A program made the translations under genes and the position numbers. From contig AQSL01000150.1 of the NCBI GenBank assembly GCA_000403035.1, positions 9,292-41,266 of the forward strand: a stretch of 31,975 nucleotides of DNA. The letters run 5' to 3'. The stretch is from Candidatus Latescibacter anaerobius SCGC AAA252-E07. Its GTDB lineage: Bacteria; Latescibacterota; Latescibacteria; Latescibacterales; Latescibacteraceae. Under the pieces are notes generated by a model. It was not told the DNA's origin. It ran no database searches and worked only from the letters and a program-made list of their open reading frames with translations. This document shows, piece after piece, positions 1-7,797 of this stretch. The first letter of the stretch is position 1. Each line of letters starts with the position of its first letter.

Positions 1-834
1 CAGCAATCCTCCAAACAGTGCATTACGGCTGAAGGGTGTCGCAGTGGGAAGGAGAGAATAATAGTAATTACGTTCGATATTGAACATTTCCTCAAGTTTC
101 GGCTCTATTGCGAGCCAGTGATCGAGCCGGAAACAGTCGATAACAACCAGATAAACCTTCTCGCCGTTCTGTAAACGGGGCGCAACATATTTATCAAGGA
201 TATTATGAGATAAATCCGGGCCTTCACCACGTATCCATGATGTATAGTTTTTCACGACATACTTTGAAAATTCTCTGCGAAATTCCTTTTTCTGATCCGA
301 ATGTATCTGCGCAAGGCCGCGATCATTAAATCCCTCGATTTCAATATCCCATCCGGAAAGATGCGCATGCATCTGAGCCCATCCCTGATGATCAAGCCCC
401 CTGGACAGAATCGCACGGTTCTGGTTTGTCTGTCTGGCGTACTCACGGCTGACACGTTCTCTTCGTAATTGTTTCGAATCAAGCAAGCGTTTGAGCGTTG
501 TAAGAATCTGGCTCGGGTTGACCGGTTTTATTAAATAATCGCTGATTCTCGAACCGAGAGCATCATCCATTATGTGCTCTTCCTCGCTCTTCGTTATCAT
601 AACCACGGGGAGACCCGGATCGATGTTTTTTATTTCCACAAGAACACTGAGACCGTCCATCCCCGGCATCATCTCATCGAGCAATACCGCATCAAAAGTT
701 TTATCTCTTATCATCGCCAGCGCATCATGGCCATTGGTAACCGGAGTAAGATCGTAATCCTTTTTTTCCAAAAAAATGATATGCGCCTTGAGAAGATCAA
801 TTTCATCATCTACCCAAAGAATTTTTCTTTTCAT
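1..834 (-). CDS. porX: Response regulator with PglZ domain, PorX-like (partial, C-terminus off window)
   Basis: A cytoplasmic receiver fused to a PglZ (alkaline-phosphatase superfamily) domain, the architecture of PorX, which with PorY controls type IX secretion in Bacteroidetes. The 278 visible residues show a receiver at about 4-118, with acidic pocket D9/D10, phospho-acceptor D53 in LLDEMMPGMDG, T81 and the KP pair at 103-104. A helical linker follows at about 119-200. The start of the PglZ fold has IDCFRLDHW with D233 and TATPFSR, where T266 sits about where the nucleophilic threonine is expected. The ATG lies 3 bp after the kinase stop with AAGGAG about 12 nt upstream, so the two are co-transcribed as the last visible genes of the polysaccharide operon. 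The remaining half of PglZ, including most metal ligands, is outside the window. The symbol is by architecture only; targets are unknown. Confidence 0.85.
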   Translation of the reverse strand, partial: MKRKILWVDDEIDLLKAHIIFLEKKDYDLTPVTNGHDALAMIRDKTFDAVLLDEMMPGMDGLSVLVEIKNIDPGLPVVMITKSEEEHIMDDALGSRISDYLIKPVNPSQILTTLKRLLDSKQLRRERVSREYARQTNQNRAILSRGLDHQGWAQMHAHLSGWDIEIEGFNDRGLAQIHSDQKKEFRREFSKYVVKNYTSWIRGEGPDLSHNILDKYVAPRLQNGEKVYLVVIDCFRLDHWLAIEPKLEEMFNIERNYYYSLLPTATPFSRNALFGGLL

Positions 835-837
835 AAG

Positions 838-2481
838 CTATGTATTCTCCTTATGCCTGACTGCCGGCAAAATAACTCTGAATGTGCTCCCCATTCCGGG
901 TTTGCTTTCAATAAGCACAATCTTTCCTCCGTGATAATCTTCAATAATCCTCTTAACAAGGCTTAATCCAAGCCCCCACCCTCTTTTTTTTGTCGTGTAT
1001 CCGGGTTTCATAATCTTTTTCTGCTCGGTATAAGCGATTCCCTTTCCGTTATCCTCAATATCAATCAATACATATTTGAAATCTTTTGACATGTTTCCGG
1101 TAACCGTAATTCGCCCGTCTTTATTCTCAATCGAAGCCAGGGCATTTTTAATAAGATTCTCAAAAGTCCAGTTCAAAAGCTCGAGATTGCCCAAAACCGG
1201 ATAGAGATTATTATATCTGCTTTTAAGGGCAACTTTTCTTCCCATGTTTGGTACCCGTGCTCTGAAATAATCCATGACTTCTTCAATAACGTCTGAAATT
1301 TTTATTGGTTGCAATCCGGGTTTGGAACCTATGTTTGAAAAACGTGAAACAACCTTGGTAAGACGTTTTAAATCATATTCCATCTCGTTAACCGCCTGGT
1401 CAATCAGATCCTTATCCCGTTCAGTTTTCAAAAGTTCCAACCATCCATCGATAGAACTGATAGGCGTTCCGAGCTGATGCGCCGTTTCCTTCGCCATGCC
1501 AACCCAGATTGAACGTTGCTCTGCGTTCATGATATTCCTGAAACCAATGAACCCAACGGAAATAAGGATTAATATCACAACAAATTCTATTACAGGCAAC
1601 CAGACAATCCATGTTAGAAACTTCGGATCACCATAATGAAAAAGCCAGGTATTATAACCGGAAACATAGTGTGTTACGATATCATAGACTACACCTCTGC
1701 GACTCATACCATTCATGTGAATTTTCAGGCGGGCAATTCCTGCAGGTGTGGTATCGTCCGGGGCGACATCAACATCCCTCCAGTAGAGAGGATCGCCGCC
1801 TTTATAAGCTACTACGAGCGGCCATTTCCTCTGACCGCTTACCCCGTAAAAAATCAACGGCGGATCATTTTCTTTGCTGTAACTCACCGGTATACTGTCG
1901 AGCGCAGTTATTTCAAGCATCGTATTCAGTGAATCACCAGGACCCATCATAATATTCCTGCTGTGTAAGAGCGTTCCTACCTGATCAGTCACCGCGATAG
2001 GGTAACGTTTTGAGGGAGGTTGTTCATATACGGTGAGTGTATCGGTGCGGAACACAAGAGCAGGCATTGAAACCGATTCCGGCGGATTTATTCTGTCCAT
2101 TTTTACAATTATTCGTCTGAGTTTTTTCTTGGAGGAAATGCTCGTATCATCCATCGCTATACCTACATTTCTCCAGAGTCCCTGTATTGGTTCATTATGC
2201 TCATTAGAAAAAATGCTTGGGAACGGAGAATCTATTACCCCTTTTTGAAAAAGGTCGCTGTTAACACCGGAAGCATCCGAGGAAAAAGGATTGATTATAT
2301 TTACATAAATGTCTTTCTGGGTGTTAACAACCGATTTTTGAAACTCCCTGACGTGATTAATAATATTCTGCGTATAGAGCCAGAAAACGATTGCAATTCC
2401 TATCAGGAAAATAAAAATAAAGGATTTCAGCGTTCCCGCTGATATTTTCGGTACGTTTATTTTTTTTGATACTCCCGGCAT
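838..2481 (-). CDS. Membrane sensor histidine kinase, PorY-like partner of the PglZ response regulator
   Basis: A 547-aa inner-membrane sensor kinase. One membrane segment lies at about 20-37 and a second at about 290-314. Between them is a periplasmic sensor region of about 250 residues that I do not recognise. The cytoplasmic part has an H-box KETAHQLGTPISS with phospho-accepting H335, N-box ENLIKNALAS (N446), G1 box DNGKGI (477-482) and G2 box GWGLGLS (501-507), so it should be active. The ATG overlaps the TAA of the upstream sugar transferase by one base (TAATG), and the receiver gene follows after 3 bp. The pair is therefore translationally tied to the exopolysaccharide operon. By analogy with PorY it should phosphorylate the adjacent PorX-like protein; that pairing is inferred from adjacency and family knowledge. 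Confidence 0.9.
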   Translation of the reverse strand: MPGVSKKINVPKISAGTLKSFIFIFLIGIAIVFWLYTQNIINHVREFQKSVVNTQKDIYVNIINPFSSDASGVNSDLFQKGVIDSPFPSIFSNEHNEPIQGLWRNVGIAMDDTSISSKKKLRRIIVKMDRINPPESVSMPALVFRTDTLTVYEQPPSKRYPIAVTDQVGTLLHSRNIMMGPGDSLNTMLEITALDSIPVSYSKENDPPLIFYGVSGQRKWPLVVAYKGGDPLYWRDVDVAPDDTTPAGIARLKIHMNGMSRRGVVYDIVTHYVSGYNTWLFHYGDPKFLTWIVWLPVIEFVVILILISVGFIGFRNIMNAEQRSIWVGMAKETAHQLGTPISSIDGWLELLKTERDKDLIDQAVNEMEYDLKRLTKVVSRFSNIGSKPGLQPIKISDVIEEVMDYFRARVPNMGRKVALKSRYNNLYPVLGNLELLNWTFENLIKNALASIENKDGRITVTGNMSKDFKYVLIDIEDNGKGIAYTEQKKIMKPGYTTKKRGWGLGLSLVKRIIEDYHGGKIVLIESKPGMGSTFRVILPAVRHKENT

Positions 2482-3881
2482 TAATTCGCGCCTTTCCTGC
2501 CAAGAACAACAAAAATCGTTGCAAGAATAATCTTAAAATCCATGTTCAACGACATATTTTCAATATAATACAGGTCATATTTCAATTTCTCTCTCACATC
2601 ATCGAGCGAACGGTCGTATCTATGTTTTATCTGAGCCCATCCTGTGAGACCCGGCTTAACTTTGAGGCGAAGCGGATAATACGGTATTTTTTTCTTGAGC
2701 TTCTCGACAAAAAAAGGTCGTTCAGGTCTCGGGCCAACCAGACTCATGTCTCCTCTCAATATATTATACACCTGAGGGAACTCATCGAACCGTGTTTTAC
2801 GTAATATTTTTCCCACATATGTTATCCGTGCATCATTCTCATACGCCCATACAGGCCCCGAAAGCTGCTCCGCATTTTCCTCCATGGAACGAAACTTATA
2901 GAGTCTGAACGTCCGGTTTCGAATCCCCACACGTTCCTGAACATAGAATACCGGGCCCCTGGAATCCAGTTTTATCGCCACAGCAATAATCGAAAGAACA
3001 GGAAAGAGAAAAACGAGTGCGAAAAGACAAACGATGATGTCAATGAGTCTTTTCACATTCTTTTCCCAGGGCGGCATGGGCTCGGCAAGAATCCTGATCA
3101 TGGGAAAACCATAAAGCTGATTAAACATCATACGCCCGGAAAGCACATCGGCCGGTCCCGGCAATATGGAATAATCAACATCAAATGAATCCGCAGCCGA
3201 AATGAGTTTAAAAATCTCCTCTTCTTCTTTGAACTCAAGAGCAATCAGAATATCGGTTATTTCGTATTCTTCAATTATTGCATGAAGATCTTTCACTGTA
3301 CCCAGCACTTTCATGTCATCGATTGCTTTCGGTTTATGGCTTTTCCCTATCGGGACAACACCTTTTACATCGTATCCGAGCGCCGGAGCACGCCGTAAAT
3401 TCTTAATCATTTCGGCAATAAGTATAGTATCGCCCACAATAATCGAGGACCTTAATCCTATACCCTTCAAAAGCAGATACCGTTGAAAGGTTCGTACCGA
3501 TATCCTTCCGACACCAACCAGAACAACAAGCGAAGCCCAGTATCCCAGAATGGGAAGTTTGTTCGATAAAACATCTTGAGACACCCAGAATGAGAAAAGG
3601 AGAAAAAACACTCCGCCCACGGTAATCGTTTTATAGACGGAGATAATCTCATCGAATCTTGATGAATTCTTCCATTTGCCGTACAATCCGAAAAGTGCAA
3701 ATAAAAGAAGCCAGAACATATTGATAAGCAAGCAAGGAAGCCAGTAGGAAGAAAGCGGGAAATATTCCTTTTCCGGCGACAGTTCTCTATTAAAGGAAAG
3801 CCAGTAAAAGAAAAGAAAGGAAAGAACTAACATTGTCTGGTCAATTACAGGCAGAATAATTTTTTTATTCAAAGATTTCAA
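2481..3881 (-). CDS. Undecaprenyl-phosphate sugar phosphotransferase initiating exopolysaccharide synthesis
   Basis: Transfers a sugar-1-phosphate from a UDP-sugar to undecaprenyl phosphate, the first membrane step of polysaccharide repeat assembly. Counting from the longest open start (TTG at 3896, 471 aa), there are about four N-terminal membrane segments (12-145), a nucleotide-binding-like soluble region (about 150-260), a membrane segment (283-309) and a catalytic bacterial sugar transferase domain. That domain shows KFRSM (334-338), the DE pair in RKTRFDEFPQ (371-372), VGPRPE (387-392) and KPGLTGWAQI (414-423). The first TTG has no ribosome site. A second in-frame TTG at 3881 lies 9 nt after GGAG and is preferred here, giving 466 aa. 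The stop overlaps the kinase ATG. Substrate sugar cannot be read from the sequence. Confidence 0.93.
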   Translation of the reverse strand: MKSLNKKIILPVIDQTMLVLSFLFFYWLSFNRELSPEKEYFPLSSYWLPCLLINMFWLLLFALFGLYGKWKNSSRFDEIISVYKTITVGGVFFLLFSFWVSQDVLSNKLPILGYWASLVVLVGVGRISVRTFQRYLLLKGIGLRSSIIVGDTILIAEMIKNLRRAPALGYDVKGVVPIGKSHKPKAIDDMKVLGTVKDLHAIIEEYEITDILIALEFKEEEEIFKLISAADSFDVDYSILPGPADVLSGRMMFNQLYGFPMIRILAEPMPPWEKNVKRLIDIIVCLFALVFLFPVLSIIAVAIKLDSRGPVFYVQERVGIRNRTFRLYKFRSMEENAEQLSGPVWAYENDARITYVGKILRKTRFDEFPQVYNILRGDMSLVGPRPERPFFVEKLKKKIPYYPLRLKVKPGLTGWAQIKHRYDRSLDDVREKLKYDLYYIENMSLNMDFKIILATIFVVLGRKGAN

Positions 3882-3933
3882 ATGCTGTATCTCCAATCCG
3901 AAGACTATACAATTTTATTACTATTGTTCCATT

Positions 3934-4053
3934 TCAGGTTTTATGAATGGCCGGCTTGTCTTGCCCTATCGTCTGGTCGCCGAAACCGGTGACAGCAACA
4001 CAGTCATCCATTTTATCCCGGAGCGCCTGAACCGCACCTTTAAATCTATACAT
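3934..4053 (-). CDS. Possible 39-aa small protein inside the polysaccharide operon
   Basis: A short open frame between the GT4 gene and the sugar transferase. It starts with ATG (MYRFKGAVQALRDKMDDC...) and ends ...DKPAIHKT before TGA. It has no membrane segment or signal. The frame lacks the AT-rich character of the flanking spacer and has ordinary codons, but the ribosome site is weak (AAAGAAA). It lies 5 bp after the GT4 stop and 52 bp before the transferase start, so it would be co-transcribed. It could be a real small protein, a remnant of a lost gene, or chance. No family recognised. Confidence 0.3.
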   Translation of the reverse strand: MYRFKGAVQALRDKMDDCVAVTGFGDQTIGQDKPAIHKT

Positions 4054-4058
4054 TTTCT

Positions 4059-5234
4059 TTAAAAAACACAATTCCCTTTCGACCTTTCTTTCAGAACATC
4101 AGCATAAACATCCACAATTTTTTGAATGACAATAGGATATGAAAAACGTGATTTGACCGATTCCACCATGGCATGAGTGTTTGCAATTCCCTTGCCATCG
4201 AGAACCTCCAGTATTCCTGCGCCAAGCGCTTCATAATCCTCAGGTGGAACAAGAATACCGAGACCTTCTTCCACAATATCTTCCGGTCCGCCGGATTTCG
4301 TGGCAACAACAGGCTTTCCACATGCAAGCGCTTCCGCCAGAACAATACCGAAACCCTCTTGTATGCTCGGGAGAACAAGAAGATCGGATGCATGCAGCCA
4401 TAAAGGAAGCGTTTCATGAGCAACCTTAACCTCAATTTTTACAGATTTTTTTACCCCTGCTGCAGCTATGACATTATTGTATGTGACCGGGTCTTTACTC
4501 CCCGGACGTGCTCCCAGCACGATAAGTTCGCAATCAGAATATTTCTTCAGGACAACAGGCATGGATTGAATGAGATATTCAACGCCTTTATTCTTATCGA
4601 AATTACCGATAAAGATGATTCTTGGCCTGTCCGGATCAAGGCCGAGTGACATACAGGCATGTGTACGGTCGCCTGGTGAGAACAAATCGGTGTCTATGCC
4701 ATTCGGTATTACTACGGTTTCTGTATGCACTCCGATTTCCACCAGTCTTTCTGACAGGGATCTGCCAACACAGATTATCCGGTCCACACTGTTGAGCGGA
4801 CGGACAATATCCGGCCTGAGATGGGATTTCATTGCAAACATATTGATATCGCTCCCGTGCACGGTAACAATAAGCGGTTTTTTCCCTCCAAATGCTTTTA
4901 CAGCGGCGACGGCTTCGGGGAAAGCATTGTGGGCATGGAGAATATCGCATTCATCGAGAAAACCACGGTATCTTTTGAGGGTAAACGCCATACTCGCCGG
5001 ATAGTACTTCTGCATGAACCACCGTGGAAATGCCAGGGTAAACGGCCTGATGACAGGATAAGGTTCATACGGGAGCTTCTCGCAGCCGCGGTCGATCAGG
5101 TTCTGGATCGGAAGCGGCGCAATCACCCGTATATCGATATGCCCGACAAGATGATCCAGTTCATCCTTTACGAATATCCCGAACGTGGGGCTTCGTTTTG
5201 TCGGGAATAGATGTGAAATGACACCAACTCTCAC
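4059..5234 (-). CDS. GT4-family glycosyltransferase of the polysaccharide operon
   Basis: A 391-aa GT-B retaining glycosyltransferase that adds a sugar from a nucleotide donor to the lipid-linked repeat unit on the cytoplasmic face. The N-terminal acceptor domain begins VGVISHLFPT and carries HAHNAFPEA and VTVHGSDI. The C-terminal donor domain has IIFIGNFDKNKGVEYLI (about 206-222) and the E-x7-E motif EGFGIVLAE (E293, E301) followed by ACGKPVVAT, as in WaaG/PimA-type enzymes. Start is GTG, overlapping the flippase stop (GTGA), with AAAGGGCG upstream. It is the only glycosyltransferase besides the initiating enzyme in this operon, so other linkages must be made by genes elsewhere. Donor sugar unknown. 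Confidence 0.92.
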   Translation of the reverse strand: MRVGVISHLFPTKRSPTFGIFVKDELDHLVGHIDIRVIAPLPIQNLIDRGCEKLPYEPYPVIRPFTLAFPRWFMQKYYPASMAFTLKRYRGFLDECDILHAHNAFPEAVAAVKAFGGKKPLIVTVHGSDINMFAMKSHLRPDIVRPLNSVDRIICVGRSLSERLVEIGVHTETVVIPNGIDTDLFSPGDRTHACMSLGLDPDRPRIIFIGNFDKNKGVEYLIQSMPVVLKKYSDCELIVLGARPGSKDPVTYNNVIAAAGVKKSVKIEVKVAHETLPLWLHASDLLVLPSIQEGFGIVLAEALACGKPVVATKSGGPEDIVEEGLGILVPPEDYEALGAGILEVLDGKGIANTHAMVESVKSRFSYPIVIQKIVDVYADVLKERSKGNCVF

Positions 5235-6550
5235 TTTTCGCCCTTTGACAATTTTATTTTCATTCTCCGCATTATATGCTCAATATCTGCATAATGCGGG
5301 ATAACGATTTCGGACATTTTAAAACCGGAATCTCTCCTGAAAACTTCCAGAATATATAAAAACCACAGAACACTCATAACCGAAAATGATAAAGCGGCGC
5401 CACATGCCCCGTATTGAGGTATCAGCACAATATCCAGAACCAGTCCGACAACCGCAGCACAATACGAGGATACGATCACTTTAAAAGGGTATCCCCTGCC
5501 CCAGTAAGAACTATTGAGAACCGTTCCTGTATTCATGGCAACAATGCCCGGTAGCATGAGCAGCAGAGGAATATAAGCCTCCAGATAGGTCGATTTGGCG
5601 ATGATAATAATAAGAGGTTTGCCAAAAAGCCCGGTAAATACACCAAATAACACTGAAAACAGGATAATATTGCGGCATACGAGCATCGTTTTTTTAAAAC
5701 CGGCTTTTTCAGCATTTCTGGCGACATCCGCATACAGAATACTGCCGGTGATATCCGAACCCCTCTGGAACAACTGAAATACCCTGAAACACACCGAAAA
5801 AATTCCAACCATAACCAATCCATCACCGCTTTTCCCGGACAGCGGCTCGATTGCAAATGTATGGATGTTAATCATCAAAAACATTCCCAGAACAGCAACA
5901 GCCGCTCGAGCACCGAGTTTCCCTGACATACCGAAAACTTTCAGTGACGGCTTCAAAGAATATCCATCTCTCGTTACGCTCGAAATGAACGCCCATAAAG
6001 CAGCAAACGCCGATGAAATAATGAGGGCATAGATAACAAATTGTAATCCAAGATCATATACCACAAGAAAAACAAAATCCAATACGAGGAACAGTATTCC
6101 CCATATGACAATCGTCGTTCCAAACCGTATCATACGGTTGTTGACCAGCATAAGCGACTGAAAAGCATTTTTTATCATAAAGCATACGCTTACCATAACA
6201 ACGGTACAATAGAAGTAAAGAGGAAGTCCGGGGAAAAAAGGTTTTAAAACACCGGGATGGTAAAAAGCGGTACCGGCAAGAATGACACCGATGATACCGG
6301 TATAAACAATAGTATTCGAAGATAAAACCGGATTTAAATGTTTATGACGCCCGGCAATATTAATGTTTGTCAGCCGCAACCATTCACCCCAGAAAAGATT
6401 TAACAGGAGAGAAAAGCGCATAACGAGGAAATAAATCCCATTATCTTTCTGGCTGAGACTGATATAGATAAGTTTGTTATTCAAAAATGAGAGGACAAAC
6501 AGAATAGCGTTTGCCCCCATTGCAATGGAGAAACCTCGAAGAAAGCTCAT
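5231..6550 (-). CDS. Wzx-like polysaccharide flippase (multi-membrane-spanning)
   Basis: A 439-aa integral membrane protein with about 12-14 hydrophobic helices and short polar loops, the size and layout of Wzx/RfbX-type lipid-linked oligosaccharide flippases of the MOP superfamily. It would move undecaprenyl-linked repeats across the inner membrane before polymerisation. It starts MSFLRGFSIAMGANAILFVL, with the amphipathic first helix usual for the family. ATG has AGGA 7 nt upstream, and the stop overlaps the following glycosyltransferase start by 4 nt. Assignment rests on topology and context rather than motifs, since these proteins have little sequence signature. No separate Wzy polymerase with its large periplasmic loop was found. 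Confidence 0.85.
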   Translation of the reverse strand: MSFLRGFSIAMGANAILFVLSFLNNKLIYISLSQKDNGIYFLVMRFSLLLNLFWGEWLRLTNINIAGRHKHLNPVLSSNTIVYTGIIGVILAGTAFYHPGVLKPFFPGLPLYFYCTVVMVSVCFMIKNAFQSLMLVNNRMIRFGTTIVIWGILFLVLDFVFLVVYDLGLQFVIYALIISSAFAALWAFISSVTRDGYSLKPSLKVFGMSGKLGARAAVAVLGMFLMINIHTFAIEPLSGKSGDGLVMVGIFSVCFRVFQLFQRGSDITGSILYADVARNAEKAGFKKTMLVCRNIILFSVLFGVFTGLFGKPLIIIIAKSTYLEAYIPLLLMLPGIVAMNTGTVLNSSYWGRGYPFKVIVSSYCAAVVGLVLDIVLIPQYGACGAALSFSVMSVLWFLYILEVFRRDSGFKMSEIVIPHYADIEHIMRRMKIKLSKGEK

Positions 6551-6564
6551 AAAGGGGTCCTATA

Positions 6565-7743
6565 TTACGTATCAATACGCAATAAACGAGCTAATTTCTC
6601 TACCTTTTTCCTGTTTTCCACGCTGATATCGGTCAACCTGTTAAAAAAATCAATTATCACGATGGAAACAATGGAAAAGAAAATCGATGCACAACCGGCA
6701 ACAATAACAATGAGCGCTCGTTTGGGCCGTGACTTGCGGATGGCCGGTCTTGCACGGTCAAGAACATTAACTGTCGAGGTTGAATTTACCTGTTCGATTC
6801 TCGATTCTTCAAACTGCTGACGTAAGAGCCCTTCAAGCTGGCCGAGTATCTCAACACGCCGCATCAGTTTGGCATATTGAAGAGTCATGTCGGGAACTTC
6901 CTGCAAGGGGACAAATAACGATTCCCTGCTGTCTTTCGGAGAACCAAAACGCATATTATGCAATTGTTCTTCACGAATTTTTATTGTGTTGAGCAGTTCT
7001 TTCACAAGAGGATGAGTGTCAGAGAAAGATTTATGCCGGTACTCTTGCAACAACGTTTCATTGTTCAAAATATCCATCTCAAGTTCGGCGGTAACTGAAA
7101 TCGCAACCTGCTGCTGCTGATACGGCGATAATGCCTTTGTTTTTAACTGGTATTCTTTCAAATCCAGTTCAGCCTGTTTAAGTGCATTATCATTCTCATG
7201 TATCTGCTGTTCCAGGAAATCTGCTCGTTCCCGCGCCGATCGCTGGCTTATTGTCTGATTAAGCGAATCGAGGACTGTCCAGTACATGTTGGCGATTGCA
7301 GCGGCTCTCATTCTATCCCTGTCCTCGACCGAAACCTCTATCAATCCTTCCTTTGTCAATTTTATACTTGTCAGACTTTTCAGTTTTCCAACTGCCCAGT
7401 CACGATCGGGAACTTTATATTCCTCTACAAGATTGAATCGTTCAATTATCGATATTGCCATCGTCTGACTTTTCATAATCCCGATAAAAATATCGGAAGG
7501 AGAACCCTGGCTGCCGAGACGTATATTAACAGGCAGCGCCGAAAGCGCATCTGAAAAGCCAAACGCATCCTGTGTTTCGCTCGGAGGCAGTAAAATTGCC
7601 GTGCTCTTGTAATATTTCGTCATAATTAAACTGGCTATTGCGGCAATAAAACATACAATTATGAAATTCCAGATAATATACCTTTTGGTTCTGTACAGTA
7701 TATATAAAAAATCCAGTATATTGATTTCTTTGGTTTCCATCAT
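6565..7743 (-). CDS. Wzz/GumC-like polysaccharide co-polymerase (chain-length determinant)
   Basis: A 392-aa inner-membrane protein that controls chain length or export of the polysaccharide and contacts the outer-membrane exporter. A Wzz domain starts at the N-terminus (INILDFLYILYRTK), with a first membrane helix at about 24-42 and a second at about 343-366. Between them is a long coiled-coil periplasmic region (ARERADFLEQQIHENDNAL and following) with a GNVR-like segment before the second helix. The protein ends about 25 residues after that helix, with no Walker motifs or tyrosine tail, so the BY-kinase is absent or elsewhere. Start is ATGATG with GGAG just upstream; either ATG is possible. 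It lies 55 bp after the exporter gene and 14 bp before the flippase. Confidence 0.9.
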   Translation of the reverse strand: MMETKEINILDFLYILYRTKRYIIWNFIIVCFIAAIASLIMTKYYKSTAILLPPSETQDAFGFSDALSALPVNIRLGSQGSPSDIFIGIMKSQTMAISIIERFNLVEEYKVPDRDWAVGKLKSLTSIKLTKEGLIEVSVEDRDRMRAAAIANMYWTVLDSLNQTISQRSARERADFLEQQIHENDNALKQAELDLKEYQLKTKALSPYQQQQVAISVTAELEMDILNNETLLQEYRHKSFSDTHPLVKELLNTIKIREEQLHNMRFGSPKDSRESLFVPLQEVPDMTLQYAKLMRRVEILGQLEGLLRQQFEESRIEQVNSTSTVNVLDRARPAIRKSRPKRALIVIVAGCASIFFSIVSIVIIDFFNRLTDISVENRKKVEKLARLLRIDT

Positions 7744-7797
7744 TACTCCATATTTTTATTATAACCTGGCGATTTTGGTGTTCGTAACATAGTCATG

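Noticed and set aside
6088..6105. A further ATATGGGGAATA match on the minus strand inside the flippase gene
   Set aside because: It lies within a membrane helix coding for IVIWGIL and shares only the core of the 21-mer; no stop follows at codon 10. Taken as coincidence of hydrophobic codons.
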